Source of the DNA: JAMXLG01 sp963818925
Lineage (GTDB): Bacteria > Vulcanimicrobiota > Vulcanimicrobiia > Vulcanimicrobiales > Vulcanimicrobiaceae
Direction: 5' to 3'
Assembly: GCA_963818925.1 (NCBI GenBank)
Contig: CAWFTN010000001.1
Coordinates: 744,001-808,000 of the forward strand
Length of the DNA stretch: 64,000 bases
A model generated the notes under the pieces. It was not told the DNA's origin and did no database searches. It was given only the letters and a program-made list of their open reading frames with translations. This document shows, piece by piece, positions 8,734-16,978 of the stretch. The position numbers were made by a program, and so were the translations under genes. Numbering within the stretch: the first letter of the stretch is position 1; every line of letters begins with the position of its first letter.

Positions 8734-9431
8734 CACGGCTTGATCGCTCCATTGGAAGCAATGTAGCGGTCGTAGGCGTCGTCCGGAACGACGACGACGA
8801 CGAACGTCATCAGTGCATGGTCGAGGCCGCAAAATTGCGCGCAGCGCGACAGATACGTCCCGGTGCGGCTCGGCGTCAAATCGAAGACGTTCGTCATCCC
8901 GGGAATTGCATCGCGCTTGAAGAGAAACGCGGGAACCCAGAACGAATGGTTGATGTCGGCGGTCGCAAGGTCGATTTCGGTCGTTCGATGGACGGGGAGA
9001 TACAGCGTCGCGGGTCGCTCCGGCGTTCCGATCGAGGTGACCCGGTCGCCGTTATAGCCGAACCGCCAAGACCAGCGGAACGCCGTAGCATCGATACGGT
9101 TTTCCGGCTTCGCGGAGACGTGATCGACCGGCATTTCGTCGTGAAACGTGACGACGAAGAGTCCGATGACGATAAGCAGTGGGATGATCGTATAGGTAAT
9201 TTCGAGCGTCGGATTGCCGGTGAAGTGCTTGGCGGTGTGACGTTCGCGCCGATAGGCAAAGAGGCACCAAAGGATCGCGGCATAGACATAGATCCCGACG
9301 AACGCGCCGGCCCACAACGAAACGAGCCACGTTTGCTGCATCATGCCGGCTTGCGTAGTCGTAGGATGAGTCAGCCACCACACACCCGCGCTTTTACCCG
9401 CGCATAAAGAATCGCACGCAAGGGTAGGCAT
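8733..9431 (-). CDS. ctaC: Cytochrome c oxidase subunit II
   Basis: Two N-terminal membrane helices (LVSLWAGAFVGIYVYAAIL, then TIIPLLIVIGLFVV) are followed by a periplasmic cupredoxin domain. The CuA site is intact: CAQFCGLDHALM supplies two Cys, His and Met, and INHSFWVPAF supplies the other His. There is no C-terminal haem c domain (no CxxCH), so electrons come from a separate cytochrome. The start is uncertain. The ATG at 9431 gives about 232 aa and lies directly on the divergent ctaE start, leaving no intergenic DNA; a slightly later start is possible. It overlaps ctaD as ATGA. Confidence 0.93.
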   Translation of the reverse strand: MPTLACDSLCAGKSAGVWWLTHPTTTQAGMMQQTWLVSLWAGAFVGIYVYAAILWCLFAYRRERHTAKHFTGNPTLEITYTIIPLLIVIGLFVVTFHDEMPVDHVSAKPENRIDATAFRWSWRFGYNGDRVTSIGTPERPATLYLPVHRTTEIDLATADINHSFWVPAFLFKRDAIPGMTNVFDLTPSRTGTYLSRCAQFCGLDHALMTFVVVVVPDDAYDRYIASNGAIKP

Positions 9432-10024
9432 TGGGTGTGTCCAGTTCCGTTGACGGTAACCTTCGTCGCCGACCCTTGCCGGTGCGAGCGCATCCTCTCG
9501 TCTTTGGGACCGTCCTCTTTCTTGCTTCGGAACTGATGTTTTTCGCTGCGCTCTTCGCGTCATATTACGATCTGCGTGCGAATCGGGCGGCGTGGCCGCC
9601 GCCCGGTGTCCATCTCGATGTTCCCGAGTCGGCAATCGGAACAGCACTGCTCTTTATCGCCAGCATCGTCATGGTGTTCGCGACCAAGGCGATGGACAAG
9701 CAACGAATGACGGCTGCGCGATGGTGGACGGCCACGGCGGTTATCGCCGCCGCTGCATTCATTCTACTCTCGATTCACGGCTATCTCGACAACACGTTCA
9801 CCATCGCGTCGAATGCCTACGGTTCGATCTACTATGCGATGACGGGCTTCCATCTGCTCCACGTCACCGTAGGCGTCGGCATTCTACTTGCGCTGCTCAT
9901 CGGGATGCGCAGTCCGGCACTGCGCGCGTACCATCGCGAAGGCGCTGAAGCGATGACGTATTACTGGCATTTCGTGTTCATCGTCTGGGTCGGCATCTGG
10001 GCGACCATCTACTTGATCCAATGA
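9431..10024 (+). CDS. ctaE: Cytochrome c oxidase subunit III
   Basis: This 197-aa, five-helix subunit has VRAHPLVFGTVLFLASELMF near residues 18-38 (typical SELMFF motif) and a GFHLLHVTVGVG segment, both characteristic of short bacterial subunit III. It stabilises the catalytic subunit in the membrane. The annotated start is a TTG; a GTG at 9437 or at 9482 could also be used. The ctaC start on the other strand lies on top of it, so both promoters must lie inside the opposing genes or one start is further in. It ends in an ATGA overlap with qcrA. Confidence 0.9.
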   Translation: MGVSSSVDGNLRRRPLPVRAHPLVFGTVLFLASELMFFAALFASYYDLRANRAAWPPPGVHLDVPESAIGTALLFIASIVMVFATKAMDKQRMTAARWWTATAVIAAAAFILLSIHGYLDNTFTIASNAYGSIYYAMTGFHLLHVTVGVGILLALLIGMRSPALRAYHREGAEAMTYYWHFVFIVWVGIWATIYLIQ

Positions 10025-10830
10025 TTGTGAAAGATCGCGCAATCGCTGCCGCGTTACTGCTGGCGATGCTCGGCGCGGGGCTTTTCATTGCGTCGTATGC
10101 GACGGGCGGCGATCGCCTCTACGAAGGTCTCTCACTCGCGATCTCGGCAGCGGGGCTCTGCGCTGCAGCAGTCGGCTGGGCGTTTTGGATTCTCCCTCAG
10201 CAGCAAGTCGAAGACGAGCGTGATGATTATCCGTCGGGCGCGCGGGATCGCGCCGAAGAAGACGTTGAAGCGGAGACCGGGATCCGCGACGTCACGCGTA
10301 AGCGGCTTCTCACACGCATGCTGTATGCTGCGCTCGGGTGCTTCGGACTCGCGCTGATCGTGCCGATTCGATCGCTCGGGCCGGCGCTCGGCGATTCCGC
10401 GTTCCATACGAAGTGGCGCAAAGGCTCGCGCATGCAGCGCGAAGACGGCTCGTTCGTTAAAGCGTCCGATCTCAACGTTGACTCCGTCGCAACGGTCTTT
10501 CCCGAGGGTGCGGTCGGCGACGCGCAATCGCAGACCGTCCTCATTCGCGTCGGCGGCGGCGTTGCAGCGGCTCCCGACGGCTATATCGCGTACTCGAAGG
10601 TGTGCACGCACGCCGGTTGTCCCGTTGCATTGTATCGTACGCAGGCAAAGCAGCTGATGTGTCCGTGCCATCAATCGATCTTCGACGTCGCGAACGACGG
10701 CGCGGTCGTCTCGGGTCCCGCAGATCATGCGCTTCCGCGTCTGCCAATTGAAGTGGGATCCGACGGTTATCTCCGCGCGATGGACGATTATCCCGAGCCG
10801 GTCGGGCCGGGATTCTGGGAGCGCGGATAG
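10021..10830 (+). CDS. qcrA: Rieske iron-sulfur protein of cytochrome bc complex, actinobacterial type
   Basis: This 269-aa protein has three N-terminal membrane segments (about 7-27, 38-58 and 98-118), rather than the single helix of proteobacterial Rieske proteins; that is the actinobacterial QcrA layout. The cluster-binding motifs are CTHAGC and CPCHQS, giving two Cys and two His for the [2Fe-2S] centre. It transfers electrons from quinol to a cytochrome c. It starts with ATGA overlap after ctaE and is followed 4 nt later by qcrB. A qcrC gene, normally between ctaE and qcrA in Actinobacteria, is missing here. Confidence 0.95.
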   Translation: MIVKDRAIAAALLLAMLGAGLFIASYATGGDRLYEGLSLAISAAGLCAAAVGWAFWILPQQQVEDERDDYPSGARDRAEEDVEAETGIRDVTRKRLLTRMLYAALGCFGLALIVPIRSLGPALGDSAFHTKWRKGSRMQREDGSFVKASDLNVDSVATVFPEGAVGDAQSQTVLIRVGGGVAAAPDGYIAYSKVCTHAGCPVALYRTQAKQLMCPCHQSIFDVANDGAVVSGPADHALPRLPIEVGSDGYLRAMDDYPEPVGPGFWERG

Positions 10831-10834
10831 TGCC

Positions 10835-12202
10835 GTGATCTCGCGGTTTCTCGACTGGGTCGACGACCGTCTCGGGACGGCGCACTTCGTTAGCCACGCG
10901 CTGCGGAAGGCGTTTCCCGATCACTGGTCGTTCATGCTCGGCGAGATCAACATGTATATGTTCATCGTGCTGCTTGCAACGGGAACGTTTCTCGCGTTTT
11001 TCTTCGACCCGGACGCCTCGAAGATGACGTACAACGGGCCATATTCGTTGCTCGACGGCACGGCCGTATCGCATGCCTACTATTCGGCGCTGAAGCTGAG
11101 CTTCGAAGTCAACGGCGGTTTGTTGATGCGCCAAGTGCACCATTGGGCGGCGCTGATCTTTGTCGCCGGCATTTTCGTGCACATGGGCCGCGTGTTTTTC
11201 ACGGGTGCATTTCGTAAGCCGCGGGAGATCAATTGGCTCATCGGCCTCGCGATGTTGGGGCTCGCGATGTTCGAGGGATTCGCCGGCTATTCAATGCCCG
11301 ATGATTTGCTGAGCGGTACCGGTTTACGCATCGCCGTATCGATTCTTCTCTCCGTGCCGTTCATCGGCGCATGGGCCTCAGCACTGCTTGCGGGCGGCGT
11401 CTTTCCCGATTCGAACGTGATGCTGCCGCGGCTCTTCGTCACGCACGTCTATCTCATTCCGGCGGCGCTGGCCGCGTTGATGACGCTTCACCTTGCCATT
11501 CTCTGGCGGCAGAAGCACACCCAGTTTCCCGGTCCCGGGCGCACCGAACAAAATGTGGTCGGCTCACCGTTGTTTCCGAACTACGCAGCGAAGTCGATGG
11601 CGCTCTTTGCCGCAATTGTTGCGATCGTCTTCGCGCTTGGTGCCGTCGTGCAGATCAATCCGATCTGGGTGTGGGGACCGTACGTACCGTGGCAGATTCT
11701 CAGTCCCGCACAGCCGGATTGGTACGTCGGATGGCTGGACGGCGCGCTTCGCCTCGGGCCACCCGTTGCGTTCCATTTCTTCGGTCATCTCATTCCGTCG
11801 CCGTTCTGGATGGCGGTGCTGTTGCCAGGCCTGCTCTTTTCGTTTTTCGCCGTCTGGCCGTGGATCGAAGCCGCGTGGCTGAACGACCGGAGCGCGCATC
11901 ATTTGCTCGACCGGCCGCGGGACGCCCCGATTCGCACCGGGATCGGCGTTGCGACGATCGTGTTTTGCTTCGGTCTGCTGATGGCGGGTAGCGGCGACGT
12001 GCAAGCGCGTTACATCCAAGAGCCCATCACGACGATCACGCGGTTTTATCAAATTTTCTGTCTCCTCGCACCGATCTTTGGATTCTTCATCACGTACTGG
12101 CTCTGTATCGAGCTGCGCGAGCGCGCCGGCGTGCATAAGGCGCCTCGCGTACGTCTACGGCGCAATGCCGAGGGCGGGTACGACGAGGAGACGATCGCAT
12201 GA
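10835..12202 (+). CDS. qcrB: Cytochrome b of bc complex, QcrB type
   Basis: This is a 455-aa polytopic cytochrome b. The start is the GTG at 10835, 4 nt after the qcrA stop, with GGGAG upstream; the longer in-frame extension lies inside qcrA. Four haem-ligating His are visible as pairs: VHHWAALIFVAGIFVHMGRV and VTHVYLIPAALAALMTLHLA. It has the fused N- and C-terminal domains of actinobacterial QcrB and a C-terminal cytoplasmic tail rich in Arg. The quinol-site region reads LSPAQPDWYVGW, where PEWY-like is expected; Asp replaces Glu (PDWY), as in many Gram-positives. It is coupled to ctaG by ATGA. Confidence 0.95.
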   Translation: MISRFLDWVDDRLGTAHFVSHALRKAFPDHWSFMLGEINMYMFIVLLATGTFLAFFFDPDASKMTYNGPYSLLDGTAVSHAYYSALKLSFEVNGGLLMRQVHHWAALIFVAGIFVHMGRVFFTGAFRKPREINWLIGLAMLGLAMFEGFAGYSMPDDLLSGTGLRIAVSILLSVPFIGAWASALLAGGVFPDSNVMLPRLFVTHVYLIPAALAALMTLHLAILWRQKHTQFPGPGRTEQNVVGSPLFPNYAAKSMALFAAIVAIVFALGAVVQINPIWVWGPYVPWQILSPAQPDWYVGWLDGALRLGPPVAFHFFGHLIPSPFWMAVLLPGLLFSFFAVWPWIEAAWLNDRSAHHLLDRPRDAPIRTGIGVATIVFCFGLLMAGSGDVQARYIQEPITTITRFYQIFCLLAPIFGFFITYWLCIELRERAGVHKAPRVRLRRNAEGGYDEETIA

Positions 12203-12888
12203 GCATTGCGACGCTCGCGTGCTACGCGGTGGCCGCCGCGACGCTTGCGATCGTGCTTTCGCCGATGGTCGATGCTCGCGCCGACGCATCGTTTGCGTGG
12301 CACATGGCGCAGCATCTCGCGCTCGTCTTCATCGTTGCGCCGGCGCTCGTCGCGGCGCGGCCGTTCCAGACGTTCACGGCGGTTGCGCCCAAACCGTTCA
12401 TCGCGGGCTTCGTCCGCGCGACGCGCTGGATGCACGGGCTCGCGAATCCCGTTGTGGCGCTCGGCGTCTTTGTTGCAACGATGTGGGCGACGCACTTTTC
12501 GGGACTCTATGAACTCGCGCTCGAACATACGTGGGCGCACGTCGCCGAACATACGGTTTACTTGATCGCGGGCATCTTGTTTTGGCTGCCCGTCTTGGCT
12601 CCGCCGCCGTTGCGTCCGCTGCCGTATCCGGCGCGATTGCTCTATCTTTTCGTTGCGCTGCCGCAAGGCGCGCTGCTCGCCTTTGCGCTCGCCGGTACGC
12701 GCCACGTCTTGTATCCGCACTATGCCGCCGTAAACGGCGTGGGGGCGGCTCTTTCCGATCAGAGCAACGCGGCGGCGGTCATGTGGATCGGAGGCGGGCT
12801 CGTCCTGCTCGTTGCGTTTCTTCTGACGTTCGGCGCATGGGCGATGCGCGAAAGCCGCGCCGACATGGCATCCGGAGGATTGGGATAA
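12199..12888 (+). CDS. ctaG: CtaG-type (caa3) oxidase assembly membrane protein
   Basis: This 229-aa protein has about six or seven membrane helices and belongs to the caa3_CtaG family. Family features are HMAQHLALVFIVAPALV (two His in a helix), HFSGLYELALEHTWAHVAEH and an AGILFWLPVLAP segment. The family is required for CuB/oxidase maturation in Bacillus and is unrelated to the Cox11-type CtaG. It is the last gene of ctaE-qcrA-qcrB-ctaG, overlapping qcrB by ATGA, and is followed after 4 nt by a strong hairpin. Confidence 0.88.
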   Translation: MSIATLACYAVAAATLAIVLSPMVDARADASFAWHMAQHLALVFIVAPALVAARPFQTFTAVAPKPFIAGFVRATRWMHGLANPVVALGVFVATMWATHFSGLYELALEHTWAHVAEHTVYLIAGILFWLPVLAPPPLRPLPYPARLLYLFVALPQGALLAFALAGTRHVLYPHYAAVNGVGAALSDQSNAAAVMWIGGGLVLLVAFLLTFGAWAMRESRADMASGGLG

Positions 12889-12892
12889 AATA

Positions 12893-12922
12893 AAACGGCG
12901 CTCGAGAGATCGAGCGCCGTTT
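12893..12922. terminator. Bidirectional rho-independent terminator between ctaG and the S53 peptidase
   Basis: A perfect 13-bp stem (AAACGGCGCTCGA with its complement) closes a GAGA loop. The stem ends in AAA/TTT, so each strand has a short U tract, and the two flanking genes converge on it. It lies 4 nt after the ctaG stop and about 23 nt after the stop of the convergent peptidase gene. Confidence 0.85.
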
Positions 12923-12945
12923 CATTGCAGAGCATCGCGTTCGGT

Positions 12946-14790
12946 TTACGGATTCGAAGGCGTCTGCGGATTGCCGGCGAGCGGTGCAAACGGACGCAAC
13001 GCGTATTCGCGGGCGTACGGCGTGCCGTTGCCGACCACGTAGTTGTATCCCTTATGCGAAGGATATCCGTTGTTGCCGGGGATGTTGTTGTGGAAGATCG
13101 GCCCGTTGCCGTCGGTTCCAATCGCCGCGAGTCCGTAGATGAGGTAGTTCGCGTTACCCGCGCGATTGTGGAGCGTCGCATCTTGGATCGCTTGCAATCC
13201 TGCGAACTCCGGCGTCGAGGCACTCGTGCCGATGAAGCCGTAGAATGCCCCGCCGATTGCGACCCAATCGAACGAACGATCGGGAGCGCACGGCTGTACG
13301 GCGATTGACGGACATCCGCCCATGTGCATCGAGATATCGGGAGTCGTACGCGTCGATGCACCGGTATTCACGAGATATTGATAGAGCGGCTTCGCAAACA
13401 AAATGCTCTTGCCGCCGCCGGATCCCCAGATATAGCCTGGCGGGGCGCCTGCGGCCGGGCTGATGGGATCTGAGTACGCGTTCTCACGAACGTACGTAGA
13501 TTGCAGCGAACCGGGAATGTACGACGTTACGAGATTCGTGCCGCCGACGACGGTGACGTCGGGATCGTCGGCCCAAAGCTGAATTCCGTAGGCGATGGAC
13601 GTCCCCGCCGGGTTCGTGCAATCGGTTGCGCCGAAGTCGCCGCTAGCATTGAGGAACGTGATGCCTTGGGCGTTCCCTTGCCGCCAGATGTCATGGTACG
13701 GCGTAATAAATGATTCCTCGTTCACGCCGTTGTTGTATGCAGGTAAGAGGAATAGTTCGCAGCCGGCCGTCCACGATGAGCTGACGACGTCGGCTTTATT
13801 GTCGTCGACGATCGCCGACCACATATCGATGAAGCTCTGAAATGTGTTCGGCGCACCGTAGTACATGAACGTCGCACCTGGTGCGGATCCGCCTGCTTGC
13901 TGGACGTCGAGCGAGATTTCATCGCAATCGCCGTCGTTGACGCCGCCGCAGGGATGCGGACCTCCATCGACCGGACGACGAATATACGTCGGCGGCGTGA
14001 GGTGCTCGTGTCCGAAATAGAGATCGACGTCGCTGTCGAGGAAATCGCTCACGCCGATGATGGCGATCGTCGTTCCTCGGCCGTTTTCGACACCATATGA
14101 TGGATAATCGTACGCTTGTTTCAAATCGTCGAAGAAGTAGCCGCCGGTTGGGCTATAGCGATTCTCGGGAACCGTCGGCGTCTTGTTGACGATCGCCGCG
14201 TTGGACCGCGGTGCGAGGTTCGTCAGGCCGGCGACTTGCGCTCCGAGCTTCGAGAGCGCGGCGGGCATGACGGGAGCACGATTCGCGCTGAGTGCGCTAA
14301 CGCGCTTCTGCCTAACCGCATCGACGAAGGTGCGGCGCTGTAGTGAAACGCCGAAGGTACGTTCCACCGTAGCTTGAGGGGCGTCGGCGACCACGGCTTG
14401 CGACGTGATCGTCGTCTTGAATCCGGACGCGCGAAGCGCGGCCGCGGCGGCGTTCAGACTAGCCTGCGTCGGACCGAATTCCGAACGGAACTGAGCGGGG
14501 GTCAACCAGTGATGATAGAGCGGCGAATCTTTGCTGCTCTGTTGTTGAATGAGTTTGTCGAGTTCCGCGCTGTTGCGCAATGGAAGATGAACGTAGATCC
14601 GCATGCCTTGCGGGGCCGTTGCCGGGAAGTTGTACGTTGCGTTCGCTTGGGCCGATTCGGCCGGCGTGTTCGCGGCCAATGACTGATCGGAAGTTCCGCC
14701 AGACGGGATACTCGATACGTTGCCTCCGCCCTGACAAGCTGCCAGTCCGAGAAGTGCAACGATCGCTAGGGGTCGCGTGCGTTGGTGCAT
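12946..14790 (-). CDS. S53 (sedolisin/kumamolisin) peptidase lipoprotein
   Basis: This 614-aa pro-peptidase begins with a lipoprotein signal (LLGLAAC, Cys about residue 19), so the enzyme is probably surface anchored. Residues about 45-185 are the pro-kumamolisin activation domain (HHWLTPAQFRSEFGPT). The catalytic domain shows the Glu/Asp pair in CDEISLDVQQAGG, the oxyanion Asp in NASGDFGATD and the nucleophile in GTSASTPEFAG. S53 enzymes are Ser-carboxyl endopeptidases active at acid pH. The C-terminal Ca2+ site is suggested by IGTDGNGPIFHNN and the GYNYVVGNGTP region. The ATG follows a Shine-Dalgarno (GAGGTGA) that is part of a strong leader stem described separately. Confidence 0.93.
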   Translation of the reverse strand: MHQRTRPLAIVALLGLAACQGGGNVSSIPSGGTSDQSLAANTPAESAQANATYNFPATAPQGMRIYVHLPLRNSAELDKLIQQQSSKDSPLYHHWLTPAQFRSEFGPTQASLNAAAAALRASGFKTTITSQAVVADAPQATVERTFGVSLQRRTFVDAVRQKRVSALSANRAPVMPAALSKLGAQVAGLTNLAPRSNAAIVNKTPTVPENRYSPTGGYFFDDLKQAYDYPSYGVENGRGTTIAIIGVSDFLDSDVDLYFGHEHLTPPTYIRRPVDGGPHPCGGVNDGDCDEISLDVQQAGGSAPGATFMYYGAPNTFQSFIDMWSAIVDDNKADVVSSSWTAGCELFLLPAYNNGVNEESFITPYHDIWRQGNAQGITFLNASGDFGATDCTNPAGTSIAYGIQLWADDPDVTVVGGTNLVTSYIPGSLQSTYVRENAYSDPISPAAGAPPGYIWGSGGGKSILFAKPLYQYLVNTGASTRTTPDISMHMGGCPSIAVQPCAPDRSFDWVAIGGAFYGFIGTSASTPEFAGLQAIQDATLHNRAGNANYLIYGLAAIGTDGNGPIFHNNIPGNNGYPSHKGYNYVVGNGTPYAREYALRPFAPLAGNPQTPSNP

Positions 14791-14799
14791 GACGGGGTC

Positions 14800-14858
14800 A
14801 CCTCACTAGCGAGACAGATGGCGCCCATTAGCAGCATGCAAAGGGCGCCTAGCGAGGT
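14800..14858 (-). ncRNA. Structured 5' leader RNA that can sequester the Shine-Dalgarno of the S53 gene
   Basis: On the minus strand the 59-nt element has an outer 10-bp stem, ACCTCGCTAG with CTAGTGAGGT (one G-U). Inside it is a perfect 7-bp stem GGCGCCC/GGGCGCC with a 16-nt loop, and a 10-nt single strand (ATCTGTCTCG) links the inner stem to the outer one. The 3' arm of the outer stem contains GAGGT, the Shine-Dalgarno of the peptidase gene, whose ATG starts 10 nt after the element. This is the layout of a translational RNA switch or thermosensor. I do not recognise a known riboswitch class in it. The ligand, if any, is unknown. Confidence 0.5.
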
Positions 14859-15043
14859 ATTTAGCCGTACGCTTGAGGCTTCTTTCATGAATATGAATAT
14901 CGCGCGTGCAAATGAAACGCACTTATATGTCTAAGCATGCGCGCGTTAGCTCGGTGTACGGATTTGCACGACGATGATTCTGGTCAATCGACGCTGCGAC
15001 GAGTGAATGTTACGATTTTCGGATAGTGCGAAAGGATATGCCA

Positions 15044-15325
15044 ATGCTCGACTACAGCGAATTCCTGGACAAAGTTGCCGAACGTGTCGCGGTTCAAGCC
15101 AAGGAGCGAGAGATTCGCGGGATGTATCGGCTGGCGAACGTCTGGCGTCTCAATGGCGCGGAAGCCAGTATCGTCCGGGATCCCTCATCAAGTGACCTCC
15201 TGGTGACGTGCCGCTGCGGTCCCGATGCCTCGCGCTTTTCTCATTCCAAAGCGGGCACTGTCGAGTCGACCGCGGACGCGATCCTCGAACGGCTCGACTG
15301 GTTGAGACACACCGCTCTGCAGTAA
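15044..15325 (+). CDS. Small uncharacterised cytoplasmic protein
   Basis: From the ATG at 15044 (AAAGGA placed 7 nt upstream) the protein is about 93 aa, with no signal peptide or membrane segment. The N-terminal half is helical and charged (EFLDKVAERVAVQAKERE). The middle has a CRCG pair that could bind a metal but is too sparse to call a zinc finger. The C-terminus is helical (ADAILERLDWLRHT). I recognise no family. It converges on infA with about 8 nt between stops. Codon use resembles its neighbours, so I believe it is real. Confidence 0.55.
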   Translation: MLDYSEFLDKVAERVAVQAKEREIRGMYRLANVWRLNGAEASIVRDPSSSDLLVTCRCGPDASRFSHSKAGTVESTADAILERLDWLRHTALQ

Positions 15326-15332
15326 CGCTGCG

Positions 15333-15629
15333 CTAGTTTCGGCGCGGTTCTCCCGCGCGGTAGCGGTACACGATGCGGCCCTTCGTCAGATCGTAAGGCG
15401 AGAGCTCGACATCCACGCGGTCGCCTGGAAGAATCTTAATGCGGTGCCGGCGCAGACGACCTGCAATGTGCGCGAGAATCGTGTGGCCGTTGTCGAGCTC
15501 GACCGAGAACGTCGTGCTTGGGAACACTTGGTTTACGACGCCGTAAACCTCGAGCGGCGCCTCTTTGGTGTCGACGCTGTGCGCCTTGGCTTCACGTGTT
15601 TTTGTCGTGCGATTGCGAGTAGCGATAAT
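15333..15629 (-). CDS. infA: Translation initiation factor IF-1, non-canonical start codon
   Basis: The S1-fold core is unmistakable: FSVELDNGHTILAHIAG, RRHRIKILPGDRV and a terminal SPYDLTKGRIVYRY. IF-1 binds the 30S A site during initiation. The only standard start in frame is a GTG at 15527, which would cut off the first beta strand (PLEVYGVVNQ). Upstream the frame stays open, with no ATG, GTG or TTG, back to the stop of the helicase gene. There a good Shine-Dalgarno (GGAAAGAGG) is followed by ATT at 15629 and ATC at 15626. Initiation at one of these would give 97-98 aa with a basic N-terminal extension of about 20 residues. Non-AUG initiation is inference; a base-call error is the alternative. 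Confidence 0.85.
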   Translation of the reverse strand: MIATRNRTTKTREAKAHSVDTKEAPLEVYGVVNQVFPSTTFSVELDNGHTILAHIAGRLRRHRIKILPGDRVDVELSPYDLTKGRIVYRYRAGEPRRN

Positions 15630-15644
15630 AACCTCTTTCCTGGC

Positions 15645-16838
15645 TTAGCGGCGGCGGCGTTGAAACGTTCTACGCCGCGGCTGTGGTTTGCTTTCAAGAC
15701 TGTACCCGGCAAGCGCATCGCTTAGCGGGTGATCGATTCGCTCCGCGCGTTTGCCGATGGTGCTCTCGATCTTCGCGAACAGACTTGTCTCATCATAGGA
15801 CACGAAGGTAATCGCATCGCCGGTCTTTTGCGCTCGCGCCGTTCGCCCGATGCGGTGGATGTAGTCGGCGGGCTCGGCCGGAACGTCGTAGTTGATGACG
15901 TGCCCGAGATCGCTTACGTCGATGCCGCGCGCGGCGACGTCGGTAGCGACAAGCACCCGATAGCGTCCTTTTTTGAATGCATCGAGCGCGTGCGTGCGCT
16001 GGGCTTGCGATCGATCGCCGTGGATACGTTCGGCGCCGATGTTATGACGAGCGAGAGCGCCGGCAAGGCGGTCTGCGCGCGCTTTCGTGCGTGTAAACAC
16101 AATCGCATTGAAGATCGTGTTATCCGCGAGTAAATCCACGAGCAGGGCCGTTTTCCTGGCTTGATCCACGGCATAGACGCTTTGACGGACGGTGTCGACC
16201 GGAGCAGCGGTTGGCGTGAGATTCACGCGTACCGGATCGTTCAGCAGTTCGTTTGCGAGCGTCCCGGCTGCGCCGGCAATCGTCGCTGAAAAGAACAGCG
16301 TTTGCTGCCGATTGGGCAGCTTGCCAATGATGCGTCTGACGGCCGGCAAAAAGCCCATGTCGAGCATGCGATCCGCTTCGTCGAGGACGAGGATGCCTAC
16401 GCGCTCCAGGCGCGCTTCACCCTGCTGCATGAGATCGATCAAGCGCCCCGGCGTCGCAACGATCACGTCGGTGCCGCGGCGGAACGCCTTGATTTGGGGA
16501 GCCATGCCGACGCCACCGTAAACGGGCGCGATGGAGAGTTTCGTGTGCTTCGCGAGGTGGCGAAGATGTTCGGTGATCTGTTGGGCCAGTTCGCGCGTGG
16601 GGGCGAGGATCAGGGCGCGCGGTTCGCGCGACGGTGTGCCTCGCAAGAGTGCCTCAAGCACCGGTAGACCGAATGCGGCGGATTTGCCGCTGCCCGTCTG
16701 GGCGCTTGCGAGGACGTCATGGCCTAGGAGGGCCGGTGGAATCGCCATACGCTGAATCGGCGTAGGCTCGCTGAATCTGAGATCTTCAATTCCGCGAAGG
16801 AGCGTGCCGCTAAGCGGCAGTTCTGAAAATGTAGAGAT
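15645..16838 (-). CDS. DEAD-box RNA helicase (RhlE-like)
   Basis: All helicase motifs are in order: Q motif SEPTPIQ, AQTGSGKS (I), PTRELA (Ia), TPGR (Ib), DEAD (II), SAT (III), FTRTKARAD (IV), RGIDVSD (V) and HRIGRTARA (VI), then a short Arg-rich tail. It unwinds RNA in ribosome assembly or cold adaptation. The first ordinary start (MAIPP at 16748) falls after the Q motif. Thirty upstream residues (STFSELPLSGTLLRGIEDL then the Q motif) match the family N-terminus exactly. The codon where Met is expected is ATC at 16838, and there is no ATG, GTG or TTG between it and the upstream in-frame stop. The frame ends 15 nt before the infA initiation region, so the two are probably one operon. Confidence 0.9.
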   Translation of the reverse strand: MSTFSELPLSGTLLRGIEDLRFSEPTPIQRMAIPPALLGHDVLASAQTGSGKSAAFGLPVLEALLRGTPSREPRALILAPTRELAQQITEHLRHLAKHTKLSIAPVYGGVGMAPQIKAFRRGTDVIVATPGRLIDLMQQGEARLERVGILVLDEADRMLDMGFLPAVRRIIGKLPNRQQTLFFSATIAGAAGTLANELLNDPVRVNLTPTAAPVDTVRQSVYAVDQARKTALLVDLLADNTIFNAIVFTRTKARADRLAGALARHNIGAERIHGDRSQAQRTHALDAFKKGRYRVLVATDVAARGIDVSDLGHVINYDVPAEPADYIHRIGRTARAQKTGDAITFVSYDETSLFAKIESTIGKRAERIDHPLSDALAGYSLESKPQPRRRTFQRRRR

Positions 16839-16978
16839 GTAGAACCAATCTTTATGGGTGGGCGCAATTCATCGACCACTCGAAAGATCGCGCTTGGGGG
16901 AGGCCATGGCCTTAAACTACCACGATACACGAAGAGTTGCGTCCTTTCGAGGACAAAAATCGCTGGGCGCGCGTAAAG

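Noticed and set aside
16724..16930. Alternative N-terminus for the helicase in another frame
   Set aside because: Its product has no family similarity, while the frame ending in MAIPP continues upstream into the expected helicase N-terminus.
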